Assembly (NCBI GenBank): GCA_012976225.1
Contig: JAAVVG010000015.1
Location: forward strand, 62,001 to 126,000
DNA length: 64,000 nucleotides
Reading direction: 5' to 3'
Source of the DNA: Golubevia sp. BC0850
Lineage: Eukaryota > Basidiomycota > Exobasidiomycetes > Golubeviales > Golubeviaceae
The notes beneath the pieces are model-generated. The model saw only the letters and a program-made list of their open reading frames with translations, made no database searches and was not told where the DNA came from. The position numbers and the translations under genes are program-made. Shown in pieces: positions 43,424 through 56,719 of this stretch. How positions within the stretch are numbered: the first letter of the stretch is position 1; the number at the start of each line of letters is the position of its first letter.

Positions 43424-43831
43424 CTTTGCGAGGGAGTGTAATCTTCCATCATCTTTTCACCGAGGTCAAATCGTCAGACTTTAGAATTTGGGAAAGTCAA
43501 AAGATTCCATTCATGATTGGTTTTTGCGTAGGTTTTAAATCGTCAGATGAGACATGAAAAAGGGAGAGACAAAAACAAAAGTAGATGGGTGGGAGGGATT
43601 TCGTTCTAAAGTTGGGGAAGTCTGGACGATAAAATAATCAAGACAAAAGAAAAGAGAGGAAGATTAGAAGAGGAAAGAGAGAAAGTGGTGTCATGGGTAG
43701 CGAGATCCCTTCGGGAAGAAGGAAAGGTGAAAATCATGCGGGAATCAGGGGGATAAAGTGAAAGGACGAGGGACGATGGGATGAGAAAAGAGCGGACACT
43801 GTTCAGAAGACGAAGAATCAACGCTTTCGAT

Positions 43832-46800
43832 TTAACGATTGGCGTACTTGATCCATTTAGCAGCGGCCATCAGAACGATAGAGTTGAAGACTGTGTGAAG
43901 CAGAGAGAAAAGCAAGCGGGAAGGGGTGAGCCGCCGATCGTCGACAAGGGTACACCCCCCTTCCTCTTTCCCTCTGAGGGTTTCCTTTCCCTTTCTCTTC
44001 AATTTGGCTTTCGAACTCACCAATGAAAGCGATCATAATCCCGATCTCTCTTCCACGATTGCTGTAGTAGATTCCTAGGGGCTCGTAGAACTCGGCTCCA
44101 GTAGAATAGGTGCAGTACTGGCAATCGGAGCGTGCGTTTGGATTGTTGAGGTAACCACCAGCTTTATCTACAAAGGCCTGACCCCATTCTCCACAGGTTT
44201 GATCAGGAGGAGCTTGGAAGACGGCGAATTCCGAATCGGTACATCTGACGTCTAGCTCGTAGAGTTCGTTGGAGATCAATCCTCCCACGAGACGAGTGAA
44301 AGGGTTCAATTGATACATCCAGACTCTCCAGAAGTAAGGCATGTTAGGTGCTGGGATGGTAACTCCCTGTCAGAGTCGAGGGGAAAGGAGAGGATGAGTG
44401 AAGCCGTCAGTCGACTCGTTCTGCTCGCCTCGTTTTCTCATGCCATCTCGTCTTGAACTCACACAGAACAAAGACATGATAATGATGAACTGAGAAAGAA
44501 TGAAAGAGGGAGGAGAGAGGAAGGAGAGAGAAGTCAGTAAGCGGCTAGCCCTCCTCTTCCGAGTCTCTCTGATCTATGGTCCACGACCTCATGCTATACT
44601 AACGAAAGGATTGGTTAATGCCGCTGGTAGAGAAAGATTAAGAGGGAAGATGAAGGTGGCAAAAAGTCAGAAAAAGGGCAGCGAGTCACAACTCTCATCG
44701 AAGCTTCAACCCTAGCATACTCACCGATGTACATGGATGGCGAAAGAGCAGCAACTGCCTGACCCAGGGTGACTGCGAAGACTTCAGTGACCAAGAACAT
44801 GGCGAAGAAGTAACCAGCGCGGCTCGAGGCGTACTGGAATCCGATAGGATAATAAAAGAGAAGAAAGTAGACGATCGAGGAGGCCAACGAGAACGGCATT
44901 TCACTCATCAATTGAGAGAGAGCAAAGACAGTTCCTGTTGGTAGAGAGAGAAGAGATAGAGAGGGTTAAAGGAAGAGGTTAAAGTTCGAAGTAAAAGTCG
45001 CTCAGATTGGAGGTGGAGTGACTTGAAGTCCCTCCCCCTGACCAGCTTCCACATTTCGATTGGTGACTTACCAGTGTACATCTTTGAGGAGTCCTCTCTG
45101 ATGAAAGTGGACCTAGCCATGATGTAGAAAGGTTCGATCTGAGCCAGAACGATTGCGGGCACAACAGTTGCAATGAAGATACCGAATACGCGATATTGAA
45201 GAGATGCTACCGAGTTTCCAAGCTGTAAGAAGACCAAAGAGGTGACCAAGGCAATAGCTCCGTGTTGGAAGAGACGAGTGAACTGGTAGTCAGGTTGCCT
45301 CCAGGATGCGAGAAGGGTACGGTTGAAGACGGTCTTGAGTTGGAAAGTGAAATTCGTTGCATACTCCTTGACTTGTTCATGAGAATCTGGTTGAGCGAGA
45401 CACTCCTCCTTGAGCTGAGCAATCGTTTTGAGGTTCTCCTGGAAGAGCTCAGAGTCTCTGTAAACATCTGACCAAGGGCGGTTTCCGACTCTCTTCTGAG
45501 ACCCAGCTCCAATGGCGTCCAGCATGTACTGCAAGGCGAAGGAATGAGAGTCAGAGGACATCGTCGAGGAAAGCAATCACGATACAAGATTACTCACCTC
45601 GGCTGGGTTCACATCAGAAGGACAGACTGCACCGTGATCAGCGAAGTACTTCACCAGATGCTTTGAATCGGCTCCAATCGGTCCAAAGTAGACAGTGTTC
45701 CCACCTCTCTCGAGCAAGAGAAGTCTGTCGAACATCTCGAAGAGCAAAGAGTTAGGTTGATGGATGGCTAGAAAAGAGCGTGGGAGGTGAGGAAAGGAGA
45801 TCAGAAAGCTACAAAGGAGAAACGATTCGATTCGATCTACTCACTGCAAAGAATGGCTTGACCCTAGAAGTGGAAAAAACAATGGAAATAGATTCAAAGT
45901 GGGTCAAAAGGCTGGTGAGATGAGACTAGACGACTCTCGCTTTCTCTCCACGCAGAGTGACTCACAGCGTTAGCTAGCTTCTTGAGGAAACGAACTACGT
46001 TGTACGCGGTTTGTCCATCTAGACCACTAGTAGGTTCGTCGACTTTAGGGAGAGAGAAAGGAGTGGGTGTCAGAATGAAGGGGAAGAAGTCCGACCGAGA
46101 ATCAATTTTCGTCGACACCCCCCGGTAATACTCACGGAAAAGAAGAAGATCCGGTTTTGCGGCAAGCTCAACACCTGATTTAGGGTTCAGATTTCAGATG
46201 AAAGGAGATCAGCCCAAATTTCATAGCAAAGACCTGCCTGTTCTACTCACCAATCGTGCAACGTTTCCTGTCACCGACTCCCAATCCGAAAGCTGGCCAT
46301 CCAACCATAGCATCAGCGAGATCCTCAAGTTCGAGAAGGTAGATACACTCTTCGACCTGGAGGGACGGAAAGAGGAGAGAAAGTTGATGTCAGGAAGATG
46401 TGAGCCACCACCGAAACGACCCTCATCCTAAATGCATCCCCAGTTGTTACCATTCAGAACGCTGGTAGATGGAGACTCACCCAAGCATCCTTCTCTTCCT
46501 TGGAAACGTGAGCTGGTTGACGCAAATAAGCACTGAACTGCATGGCTTCTCTGACCGTAGCGGTGGCTTCGTGAACGTCTTGCTGTTCGGCATAGGCACA
46601 CGATCTCTGGAAGTCGGTTCCGACAGGACGACCATTCACAAGTCTCTCTCCTGAGATGACTCCAATCGACTTCCTATCAGCGAGCACGTCAAGAAGAGTG
46701 GTCTTACCGGCACCTGAAGTAGACAGTAGAATTGAGGAAGAGTCAGAAGATTAAGCCAAAGGAAATGGGCGACGTCGTTTTAGGCTCACCAGAGGCTCCC

Positions 46801-49800
46801 TGAAGTAGAGAGAGGAGCAGAAATGAAAGAAGATCAGAAGATGAGGCCAAAAGAAGAAGAGGTGTCGACGCTGAAGACTCACCATCAAAGCAGTCAAACT
46901 TCCAGGCTTGCAGAAACCGTAAACACTGTTGAGCAATTGACGATCTCCACCCTTGACTGGGACAGTGTAGTTCAAATCCTCCCAAGTGAATGTACAAGCG
47001 TTGATGTCCAATTTGGCTTCTTCTTCTTCTCCCTTCTCTTCGTCCTTGTTGGCACGACGAGCTTTGAGAGCGGCGTTCTTGGCCTGCTCGTCAGCGTTGG
47101 GCTTCTTGCCGACTTTGAGAGCGGAAGAATGCTTACCGTGCTGAAAGACTTCGATGACGATGCAAGTCAAAGTGACAAGTCCGGCGAAGAAGATGAGGAC
47201 GACTCCAAAGTCCAGCCATAGATCGCTTCTCTGGTAACCGAAGGAAGCGTTCAGGTAGTCCATTCCGGGGACAGATTGTTGAGCAGGGGAAGATCCAGGT
47301 AAAGTACAGACCTGGAAGTCGCCAACGCTGTTAGGGTATTGAGGCAGAGTTCCGTCGACGTTTCTTGGAGTGATATACGTGTCCACGCAACTCAAATCAA
47401 GATCTTTGAACTCGTTGATCATCAGAGCGGCGAAACCGAAGTAGAGAGGATTCAGATAACTGACTGTTGAGGGAAGAAGCCGAAAAGAAAGGAGAAGTGT
47501 GTAAGTTGAGGTCAAAAGAGACGTCGTCGCCTCTCGCCACTCTCTCACCCCTCCATCCCCGCTAGACTCACCCCAGAACAGCCATCTTGGCATTCCGAAA
47601 CGAGGAATAACATAACCAGCAAACATGACCATGGCAGAGATGATGACAGCTGCTAGACGAGCACTGTGGAAGAAAGGAAAGAGAAGAAAAAGGGGGGGGG
47701 AACTCGTCAGCAGCGGTAGGAAACGTTTGCGTCTCTCTCCGTTCATCAATACTCACGCCAAATCGTAACTTGAGCAAATGGTACCGAAGATTCTGAATAG
47801 AGCTGACATGGCCAGGTAGGCGAAGTAAACATTCAAGAAGAAGGTAAAGAAAGCTCCGGCCGAGGAGGCCAAACCAGCCATGAAGTAGATGATGATACTG
47901 AAGATGAAGATCCTAGCAATGGAGAATGGGATATCCGATAGGAGATTGGCGATTGACAGAGCAGCTGGTCGGTAGAAGGCGAATCCTTGTTGCTTGACTG
48001 AAACGAATGGAACGGAAGAAGTGGTAGAGATCAATACCCAAACTCTCGACCCAGACGCTCTTTCCCTGTTTCTAACTCACAAAGGATAGGCCTTCCTCCC
48101 ATCTGAGTTGGCAATTCGTTGAAAGCAGTCAGCGCATTGAAAAGCATTCCGATGAAGAGAACTCCTCCTCTGGTGAAGGCTCCAGCTGTTCGAAGTGAGA
48201 GGAGAGTGAGGGAAAGGTGTGAGAACTGCACAGCGAACCTGTCACTTTCCATCTCGCTCTCTCTGTCACTCACCTGCGGTTTCAGGAAGATCTAAGAAAC
48301 AAGATCCGACGATAAGAGCGATGGCGATGGCAGTTGCGAAAGAGACGAAGATGTCCAGTCTGTCTCCGAGAACCACTTGCATTTGACGAATCCATAGAGC
48401 GTAGACTTGGGTGTAGAAGGGGACGGTGTAGTTGGACTTCTTTCCAACTCCCTTGTTTTTGTCTTCAAGGACCGCGGTTCTGAACTCGTCCTCGATGCTC
48501 TTCTCTTTTGCTACTAGAGCCTCATATTCTTCCAGCTTCTTCATCTCTCTCTTGCGAATGTCAGATTCGAGATAAGCGGCTTCCATCTTCTCTGGAGTAG
48601 ATGGGGTGTTGGTTGCATCCCTTCCTTCTTGGAAACGACGATCGGCGCTGTTGGGAGGAATGAGAGGTGGAGAGAAAGAGAAGGTCAGCCGGATCTCGTC
48701 GATACAATGCTAAAAAGATATCTATTTGGATGGAGAGATAGAAAGGCCCGTGTTATGCGAAAAAGGTAGACGAAAGAGGGAGAGGCCTTGTCTCTTCTAT
48801 TCTCTTCTCCCTCTCTTCCCTCATCTCCACACCGCTCAGCGTCCAAATCTACGACTACTCACGAAAGAGCCGGGTCTACAACTCCACAAAGCCAATCTCC
48901 AGAAGTCTGACGTGGAAGATCTAGGAATCCTAGAGAGATCATGTAAGGTCTTGCTTCCTCACGAGGTCCGTAGTAAGCACATTTCCCATCGTCAATGAGC
49001 AAGACCTTGTCGAATTGGTTATAGATTCCTTCTCCGGCTTGGTAGAGGGAGACAAAAGTAGTAGTCTTTCCGATGTTGGTCAAGATGCGAAGAGATTTAG
49101 CGTAGTCGAGAGCAGTACTGGCGGAAACAGAGAAGGGAACGCGAGATGGGTTCAGTGAGTTGACCCCAACGATATCGCTTTTCGAACAGACAAACTAACC
49201 TGGCATCCAATCCACGAGTACTGTTATCCCATGAAAGCACACAGGCTTGAGATAAGAGAGAAAAGGAAGCAGTCAGCAGTATGAAATCGCTGCGAGCTCT
49301 TTGACATCAATCCGCTAGAAACTTACCTCTAGTGCAGAGCATCTCAGCGATGGAAACTCTTCGACGTTCTCCTCCAGATACCCCTCGAACGAAGGCGCTA
49401 TCGGAAGGAGGTAGAGAAAACCAATCAGTCAGCCAAGGCCCATTCATCTTGTCTCTTCTCTTCTCCCTCTTTCCCACTCGTTCTCCTCAACTACAACCAC
49501 CACACTCCACGACTACTCACGAACCGACCAAAGTATCAATGGTATGAGAGATTCCAAGCATCTTGAGTAGAGTCTCGAGAGTCTGCTTCTTGAAGCTAGC
49601 TTTGGTCTCGTTGGGTAAAAGCTTTCCTGGAGTCTTGGTGTTGAGAGCGAAGTTGAGAGTACGTCCAACACTTGAAACACGAAAGTCAAAAGTGAAAAGT
49701 GATAGTGGGTGAGTGCGTTTCCTCCAATCCCTATCCTTCAGGTCTTTACTCACGTCAAATTGGCGAAGTGCTGGTCCTCTTCCTCGTTATAGACAACTTC

Positions 49801-50919
49801 TCCTCTGAATCTCTTTGCGAATTCTTTCGCGTCCACTCCGGCGTATTTGAGCTCTCCATCTACGCTGATGAAACCTCCGTGTTGGTTGGCGATAGTCTTG
49901 AGGAAAGTTGAACACCCTGAACCCTATTGAGCAGAAGAAAGAAAGAAACGACGAAAGAGGAGTGAGAGAACGAGTTAAAGAACGTGGCATGGGAATTTGT
50001 GTTTAGTTGCAGCGATGAACACATACCGGACGACCGAGGACAAGAACCATCTCTCCAGGAGCAGCGAAACCACTGAAATTGTCGAGCAGCTTACGAGTTC
50101 CAGGACTGAAAGAGGGAAGGAAGGGCAAGAGATCGAAGCGGCGTTAGAGCAAGCTTTCTGTCTTATTCTCCGAAGACAACATACTCACTTGAAAGCACCA
50201 AACTTCATAGCCAAAGCCAAAGGAGCCCATAGGAAGGTCTGCCAGACAACAGCTCCGAAAGTTCTGATGTTCAAAGAGATTCCAGAGGAACCTGGAGTTT
50301 GAAGGGAAGGAGTGGGAGGTGGTGCGCAGCAGCTTGGCATGAGTAAAGGTGGGTTAGATGCTATACTCCTGAATGAGATCAACTAACCAGTAACAGTCAA
50401 GTTCTTCCAGACTACTCCTACATGTTTGTGTTTGTGACCATTCTCATCAGCAGCAGCTTGATTGGAGCGAATGTAGTCTAGCAAGTCAAACTCGTCTTCT
50501 GAGTCAGCTTTCTCTTCGTCGGTGGCTTTGCGATGACTGAGAATAATTGAAAATAGAAATGGCAAGACGCAAGACACAGACCTGACAATTAGCATAGCAA
50601 GAGGAACAGATTTGGAAATGCGCGCGATATCTCTCTGTATCTTCTCTCCTGATTCTTTTTCTTCTCATGACAAATGGAACACTTACGCAGAACTTTGACG
50701 ACTCAACTCCTTTCCAAGAGCTGCGAACTGTTCTTCAGCTTTCTCTACATTTACACCTTCATTGTGTTCAGAGATTTCTTCATCGGTTAGAGAACTATTT
50801 GTGGTTTGATGATTGATTTCGTTCTCGGTCTTCTCGTGAGAACCGGGTAAACCATGTGTTCCCGTGTTGCTACTGGCTGGCCCAGCTGCCGTGACTCCTT
50901 CTTGTGGAAGGCCAGACAT
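43832..50919 (-). CDS. PDR-type full-size ABC transporter (ABCG, multidrug efflux)
   Basis: Plasma-membrane drug/lipid exporter with the layout NBD1-TMD1-NBD2-TMD2, about 27 exons and roughly 1,450 aa. First exon 50919-50687, last 43859-43832 region ([19 protein letters not shown]). NBD1 has the PDR-typical degenerate Walker A ([14 protein letters not shown], Cys for Lys), signature [16 protein letters not shown] and [17 protein letters not shown]2 has a canonical Walker A ([16 protein letters not shown]), a degenerate signature ([18 protein letters not shown]) and [15 protein letters not shown], the usual PDR asymmetry. Both TMDs are present (for example [36 protein letters not shown]) with the Cys-rich PDR loop ([16 protein letters not shown]). 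Very small exons: 10 nt at 46790-46799 inside the NBD2 Walker A, 19 nt at 45845-45863, 20 nt at 44604-44623. Not every internal boundary was verified base by base. Confidence 0.92.
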
Positions 50920-51487
50920 GGTTGGAAGGGACTTTGGGGAAAGGGATAAGGAAAGGAGAGGGGAGGGAGGGAGTGAGGAAAAGAGAGGGAAGAAAGAAAA
51001 TGTGAACCAAGGCTTCTTACACGCGGCGCTAACAGAGTAAGCTGATGCGCTCAACTCTCGCAGTCATTTATCGCGGAAGTAATTTTCCGACTGCGAGTTT
51101 CCACACTTGGTTTTTTGTGCAAAAATTCAAAACATGACTCTCGCCGTCGGAAAGGCAGGAGGGCTAGAGGAGTCATACAGAGCAGAGGAATGCACAAATC
51201 TGGATGTCTGAATCTTCACTGGGTACTTTGGATGGCATATGTATGCACAAAAAGAGATGCTGTGATCATTGCTGAGCTTTGGCTAGATATCTGTAAACCT
51301 TGCGAATTAGTGCGATAGGAAAATAGAAGGCGAGCTTGCAAGAGAAGGTCTCGGAACTCTCGTCAATCTTCTTCCTACCGTATCACATCGAATCATCGAA
51401 TCTATCGTGGCCTTTCTCTCGAGATTGTTGTTAAATTCGAGGTCTCAGTTTAGATTAGATACACCAATCCCGTTGTCTCATTAGCTC
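50920..51487. other. Divergent intergenic region, ABC transporter and BYE1
   Basis: 568 bp between the ATGs of the ABC transporter (-) and BYE1 (+). A polypurine run (GGGAAAGGGA, GGAGGGAGGG) lies at 50935-50980. No TATA box or gene seen. Confidence 0.5.
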
Positions 51488-54400
51488 ATGCCCCCAAGTC
51501 GCAGTAGTGATGGAGAGGTGGTAGATGGATCAGCAGCAGTAGGAGAGAGTAATTCTACATCAACCAGAAGAGGTTCCAGAATCAGAAAAGCTTCTTCAAA
51601 ACTATTAGAAGATGCTGAATCTGCTGTAGCTGCTGCTCCTTCTTCTGCTGTCTTACCAACTCAGAGAAAGGCGGCTGGAAAGCAGCAATTAGAAGCTCAA
51701 GGTCAAGGCTCAGCATCAACTTCCAATTCTACCTCAACTTTAATCAAAGGAAAAGGGAAATCAAAGAGTAACAACAATTCAAAAGATGGTGGGAAATTTA
51801 AAGAGAATGGGAAGGGTAGAGGGAAAGGGAAGGTGGTGAAGGATCAGCAGCTGCAAGAGGAGGGAAAGGATCAAGATGGAGAAGAGTCAAGTCAAACTTT
51901 TTGCATCTGTCATGGTGAAGACAATGGTCCAATGGTTTATTGTGAAGGCGGTTGTTCTAATTGGTAAGTTTCTTATGCCAGAAGAGGATGTCTTTGGATG
52001 CCGGTCTTCATCCATCAGAGGAGGAAAAGAAGCTTACTCTGACTCTCACTTCTCAAAAACAGGTTCCATTTCAAATGCATCAACTTATCTCAAAAGAAAG
52101 CCGACCAAATGGCAGAGTACATTTGTAAAGATTGCGAGGCTAGCACCGGTAGAAAGTCCAAGAGTGAGTGTCTGAGATGAATCAAGCAATGCAAGGGTCA
52201 GATACTTCGATGGAAGCGATGTGGGATCAAGGGAAGAGAGCCAAAGGTTATGACATGGAGTACAGCTAGAGATACAGCGTGTGAGATGCTTCAAGAGAGG
52301 GGAAGATGGCCTTGACCGCCTTCATCGATGAATGCCTTCCTCAGTCGGGAAAGGACGCTAACCACCTTACCTGCTCTCCCACTTCATCTCCCGCAGCTAC
52401 GGACGATATTACAATCGAGGGAGAATCAGACGGAGAAGCTCCTGCGCCGAAAGACGAAGATGAAGATGGAGATCATCAGGAAGAAGTCGAATCCGAGTCT
52501 GAAGATGATTACTCTGAAGATGAGGAAGGAGATGTCTCTGTTGCTAAGAAGGGTCTCACATCTAGAAACAAACCAGCAGATGGAGTAAGAGAAGAAGAAG
52601 AAGACGACGAAGAAAGGACTAGTGGAGGAGGTGTCAACAGGAGAAAGATCTCTTTGAAGAGGAAGTCAGATACCGAATTGGGAGTTGGATCTTCAGCTTC
52701 CAAACCTACTTCTGATCCTAAGAGGAAAAAGGTCGACCTCTCTTCCCCTTCTAGCTCGAAGAAAGTTGGAACTACCAGTTCTTCTTCATCAAATTCCAAT
52801 CCAGTTAGATCTCACGCCCTTTCCCAATTCGAGACGATCCTGATCAAAATCTTTTCAGAGACCAATTCACTTTTGATGCAAGAAATGAGTTCGAATTTGA
52901 CCGTCAGTTCTTCGGTTTCGAGTAGTTCTTTGAATCTTTTGGAGAAAAGTGGAGCAAGTCGATCTAATGAAGTTGAAGCTAGAAGATATGCTAAGGAATT
53001 AGAGAAAGGATTATTTGACATGTATTCTGAGAAATCACCGAAAGGAGAATTACTTCCTGGTAAACTTTATAAAGATAAATTTAGAACTTTTTTGTTTGGA
53101 TTGAAAGATGCTAAGAACAAAGCTTTACATTTCAAGATCGCTTCAGGAAGTTTGTTACCTCAAAATTTTGTCAAGATGAAAGGCGAAGAATTAGCAAATG
53201 ATCAAATTAGAGATGAAATCGAAAGGAAAAAGAAGGAAAGCTTGGAAATGTCAATTAGGAACAAAGAATTGGAAAGAGAGAATTCCAATGGAATGATGGT
53301 AAACGGGAAAAAGTTGAATCATAAGGGAGAAGTTGATTTGGATTTCGAATACAGAAAAGAAGTCGAAACCCGAGGCAGAGAATTGGAAGAAGCTTTAAAG
53401 AAGAAGGAGGAAAGCGATCCCAAGTCAGAGGGTCAAGCAGCTTCTTCTCCTTCTCTAGGTCAAGGCAATGAAGCATCTGGAGAGTTCCTATCGGCTCCTT
53501 CTCAGTTAGTGGAGAACGATCTACCTTCAGCTGGTTTGCTATCTCCAAGTGACAATCCTTTCGACTTCAATCACGCTTGGACTGAAGACGATGGACCCGT
53601 GGTCGAAGAACCTTCGAGCGACAACGTTGGAATGGATATAGATTATCATCAAGACCATCACGAACCGGACTTCTCCACTCAGGGAGGGAATGATCATGAG
53701 ATGAAGGATGGAGTTGGAAGTGAGAAAGGAATGTTTGATGATGCAAACGACGATCTGATCGACAACTTCTTGGGTGGGAACGATGAAGAGGACGCAAAAA
53801 CAGAGGCAGTAGCTGGACCTTCAGCTCCAGTCTCCGATTCAACTTCAACTTCAAATCCAGTCAAATCCGAAGAGAAAGCTCTTGAGAAGTCAGCAGAACC
53901 GATCCAAAGATCAACAACGCCATCTGGATCTCCTCCTCCTTTCCCGTTATTCCACAAGGTCGTCCCTCTCACTTCTAGACCGATCTTCTGGAGTGGATCT
54001 TTGACTATGCCGGATGTCTCAACCTTCAGTGGAAACCTTCATCAAGTAGCTGGTAGACCTATGAATCCCGACCTTCCAATCTTCTCGACTCATTTCTTCA
54101 CCTCGCCCCATCTGATCATCGAAGGCAGAATCCCAGCTAAGGCAGCCGCCGACTATCTGGTTCAGTCAAGACTTTCTTCTCGGACGGAATTAGTGGTCTT
54201 TGCAATGAGAAATGTCTTCAACATAGAAAAGCTGGCTTTGGCTCAAACGTCAGAGGTGTCTAGTGGTCCAGATGGAGTTCCATTCACAAGAGATGCAAAT
54301 CTGAAAGGCTTCAAAAACGAGTTGGAATATTTTCATGGGAAAGACAGGTACGGAGTTTTGGTCCCTCCATACGAGAAGAGGAAGGAAATCAAGAAAGTCG

Positions 54401-55629
54401 TGAAGGACTTTTACGCAGCTCCACTCAAGAAGGACAGTCCTCTACCAGAATGGCTGTCGCTTCTCAAACCGGATCTGTTCTACTCCAAGGGAGATGCGAA
54501 AAGAAAAGGGAAGGATAAATCTAGCGAAAGAGAGGAAGATCTCATATTGCTAGTCGCTGTACTTTGGAAAGATGGGTTGGAAGCTGAGATCAAGGACAGG
54601 TCTTCTGGATCACCTTTGGTTAGACAGTCTTCTTCAAAACCTTCAACTCCTCAAACTCAAGCAAATGTCAGCCCGACTGGAAGGGAGACTTCTAACTCAA
54701 ATTCTTCAGTCTTACAGAACCTTCTGAAAGCGGTGGGCGGAAATGGGGGCTCTTCAAATCCTGTCAAAGGTTCCGATTCTCCATATCAAGCTACATCTTC
54801 CAGCTATATTAAGGAATCGACAAGCTCTCAATCACCTCTTATCCATGCTGGATCGACGGCGAGTAGCTTGTCTCAACTGCCACATTCTCAGTTGGAGAAC
54901 GTTCTCAGTTCAAATCCCTCCTTGGTCGATCAGCTCTTGAATTCTCTCAAAGCAGGTGGTGGCTTAGGAAATCTAGGTGTTGTATCATCTGCTGCGACGC
55001 CTCCCGGTCCTCCTCCCAGACCACCTCCATCTTCTTTCAGCCCGCCTCCTCCTCCTCCTCCTTCCTCTGCAGCACCTCCCTACAACTACGCCCCACCCCA
55101 ATCTAGCTATCAAAGCCCTTACGCTTCTTCTAGTCCTCCAAGATGGAACCAAACTCAAAGTCCTCCGCACACAACTTCAAGTTGGGGAGCTCCACCTCCC
55201 AACAGGAACTGGAATCCTCCTCAACAAGCAACAGCAACTTCAGCTTCTAGTCCATATCATAATAACGCTCCTACTTATAACTATGACCAACTTCAAAATT
55301 CAGCACCTCAATCTTCAAATTGGGGAAACAATCCTTACGTCCCTTCTCCTCCACCTCAAGGAGCTGGTTTCAGTTCTCTTCCTGGCTTCTCTCAACCTAG
55401 AGCTGAACCTCAAAATCAAATGGAAGGCTATAGTGGTTCTGGGTGGGCTTCGAGGGGTCGAAGTGGAGCTGCGAGAGGGGGTAATAGAGGTGGTTTCAAT
55501 GGTCCACCGAGAGAAGGCGGTCAATCTTGGAATCCTCTATCAACTGGTGGGGAGTTCAACAATGATTGGGCTGGATCAGATTCGAATAGGCCTAGAAAGA
55601 CGGGTCGAAGTGCCAGAAGAGGGAGATAG
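51488..55629 (+). CDS. BYE1: BYE1-like transcription factor (PHD, TFIIS-like, SPOC)
   Basis: Binds RNA polymerase II and H3K4me3 chromatin; relatives are yeast Bye1 and animal PHF3/DIDO. Three exons: 51488-51963, 52063-52163, 52397-55629 (3810 nt, 1269 aa). PHD finger at about 138-187: FCICHGEDNGPMVYCEGGCS, then WFHFKCINLS and YICKDCE, all zinc ligands present and split by intron 1. Acidic/Lys-rich linker. TFIIS central-like domain at about 330-480 (FETILIKIFSE, GKLYKDKFRTFLFGLKDAKN, KMKGEELANDQIRDEI). SPOC domain at about 715-895 (IFWSGSLTMPDVSTFSGN, LIIEGRIPAKAAADYL, YGVLVPPYEKRKEIKKVV). The tail has polyproline (PPPPPPSSAAPP) and RGG-type repeats (RGRSGAARGGNRGG) suited to RNA or SH3/WW partners. 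Start: first ATG in frame. Intron 2 was set by phase, as other acceptors lead to stops. Confidence 0.9.
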
Positions 55630-56719
55630 GAGGGTTTGGGTGTTCGGGTCTTTCTTGTTTCGTTTTCACAATGCTTCATCTTCAACTTCATCTTCATCGC
55701 CAGCTTGATTGGTCTGCTGGTCTGGTTTGGGACTACGGGTGTTTTTTGATTTGTTTTCGCGCGTGATGAGATTCTATTTTGACAAGTTTCCAACAACGAA
55801 AATCTGTCATCTGTACCTGCTTCCTCTGAGTCTGTATACACGAGCTATGTACATAAATTTAAATCTTCTCTTATCGCGACAGAACACAGAAATCGCGACG
55901 CAAGGCCTCTGGGGTCGGTGGGACGATCTTGTTTGTGTGACTGGGGACGGAGAGACGGAGAGGGAAGAATTCGGTGCTCCCTCCAGCCTCCGTGGCTCCA
56001 TTCCAAAAGCAATGAGTCAATCAAATGAAGTTTTCTACTTTTAGAAGGTGGCGACACAAGAACAACACTTGTTCGAGTGCTGACTTTGGTTGGTTTCGAC
56101 GTGTAGAGTCGCGTTCTGTGTCGTGTCACTCCGATTTGAAAGTCCGACCTCTTCTTTCACCCAGCCGTCACAAACACTCTCTTGGTTCGGGGAGCTTCAA
56201 TTATTCCCAAAAGTGGCAAGCCTGGTGTAAAATCGAGCGAAGGGCAGAAAGGGGAAGGTGACGACTTCAACTTTCCAAGGGGCAGAAATTCTGAAACCAA
56301 ACGGACAGTCCGAGACCAAGGCCTCCTGCAACGATGCAGCTCCCCTCCTCGAGCCATTATCTTCTCCGCTATTCCTTAAAATCTCGATGACTATGTACGA
56401 TCGACCCCTTCTGTCAAGATTTCCTTTTTCGATTGACAGCTTCAAGCTGACAAAACCACAGTCAAAATCGAGCGTTTCAGCTTTTCATCCCCTTCAACAA
56501 AACCTGAATCCATTCAAGAACTTCTTTCCATTCTCTCTTTCCTTCTTCACCATTCACTTCTTTCCCATAAATCTTTGATTCTTTCTCTACTGCTTCCAGA
56601 TCTCTCACTTTCTCATTGGATTTCCATTCACCGCCAGCCAGACTCTCAAACCTTCAAGCCTACTTTCAACTTCTGGCCACCTTCGGAAACCCTCAAATCT
56701 CAACTCTTTTGGCAGATCG
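55630..56719. other. Intergenic region
   Basis: 1.09 kb between BYE1 and the next plus-strand gene. Many short overlapping frames on both strands, none above 111 codons and none with a recognisable domain. Probably BYE1 3' UTR plus a promoter or long 5' UTR. No repeat family seen. Confidence 0.5.

Larger units (their letters stand above)
43076..43831. other. Intergenic: modular secreted-protein promoter
   Basis: 756 bp between the secreted-protein start and the ABC transporter stop, both on the minus strand. Contains the TATA-like box at 43263 and the hairpin at 43386. No supported coding frame. Confidence 0.55.

Noticed and set aside
54977-55708. 243-codon Leu-rich plus-strand frame
   Set aside because: A shadow of the Pro/Ser-rich tail of BYE1 in another frame (CCT/CTC repeats read as Leu).
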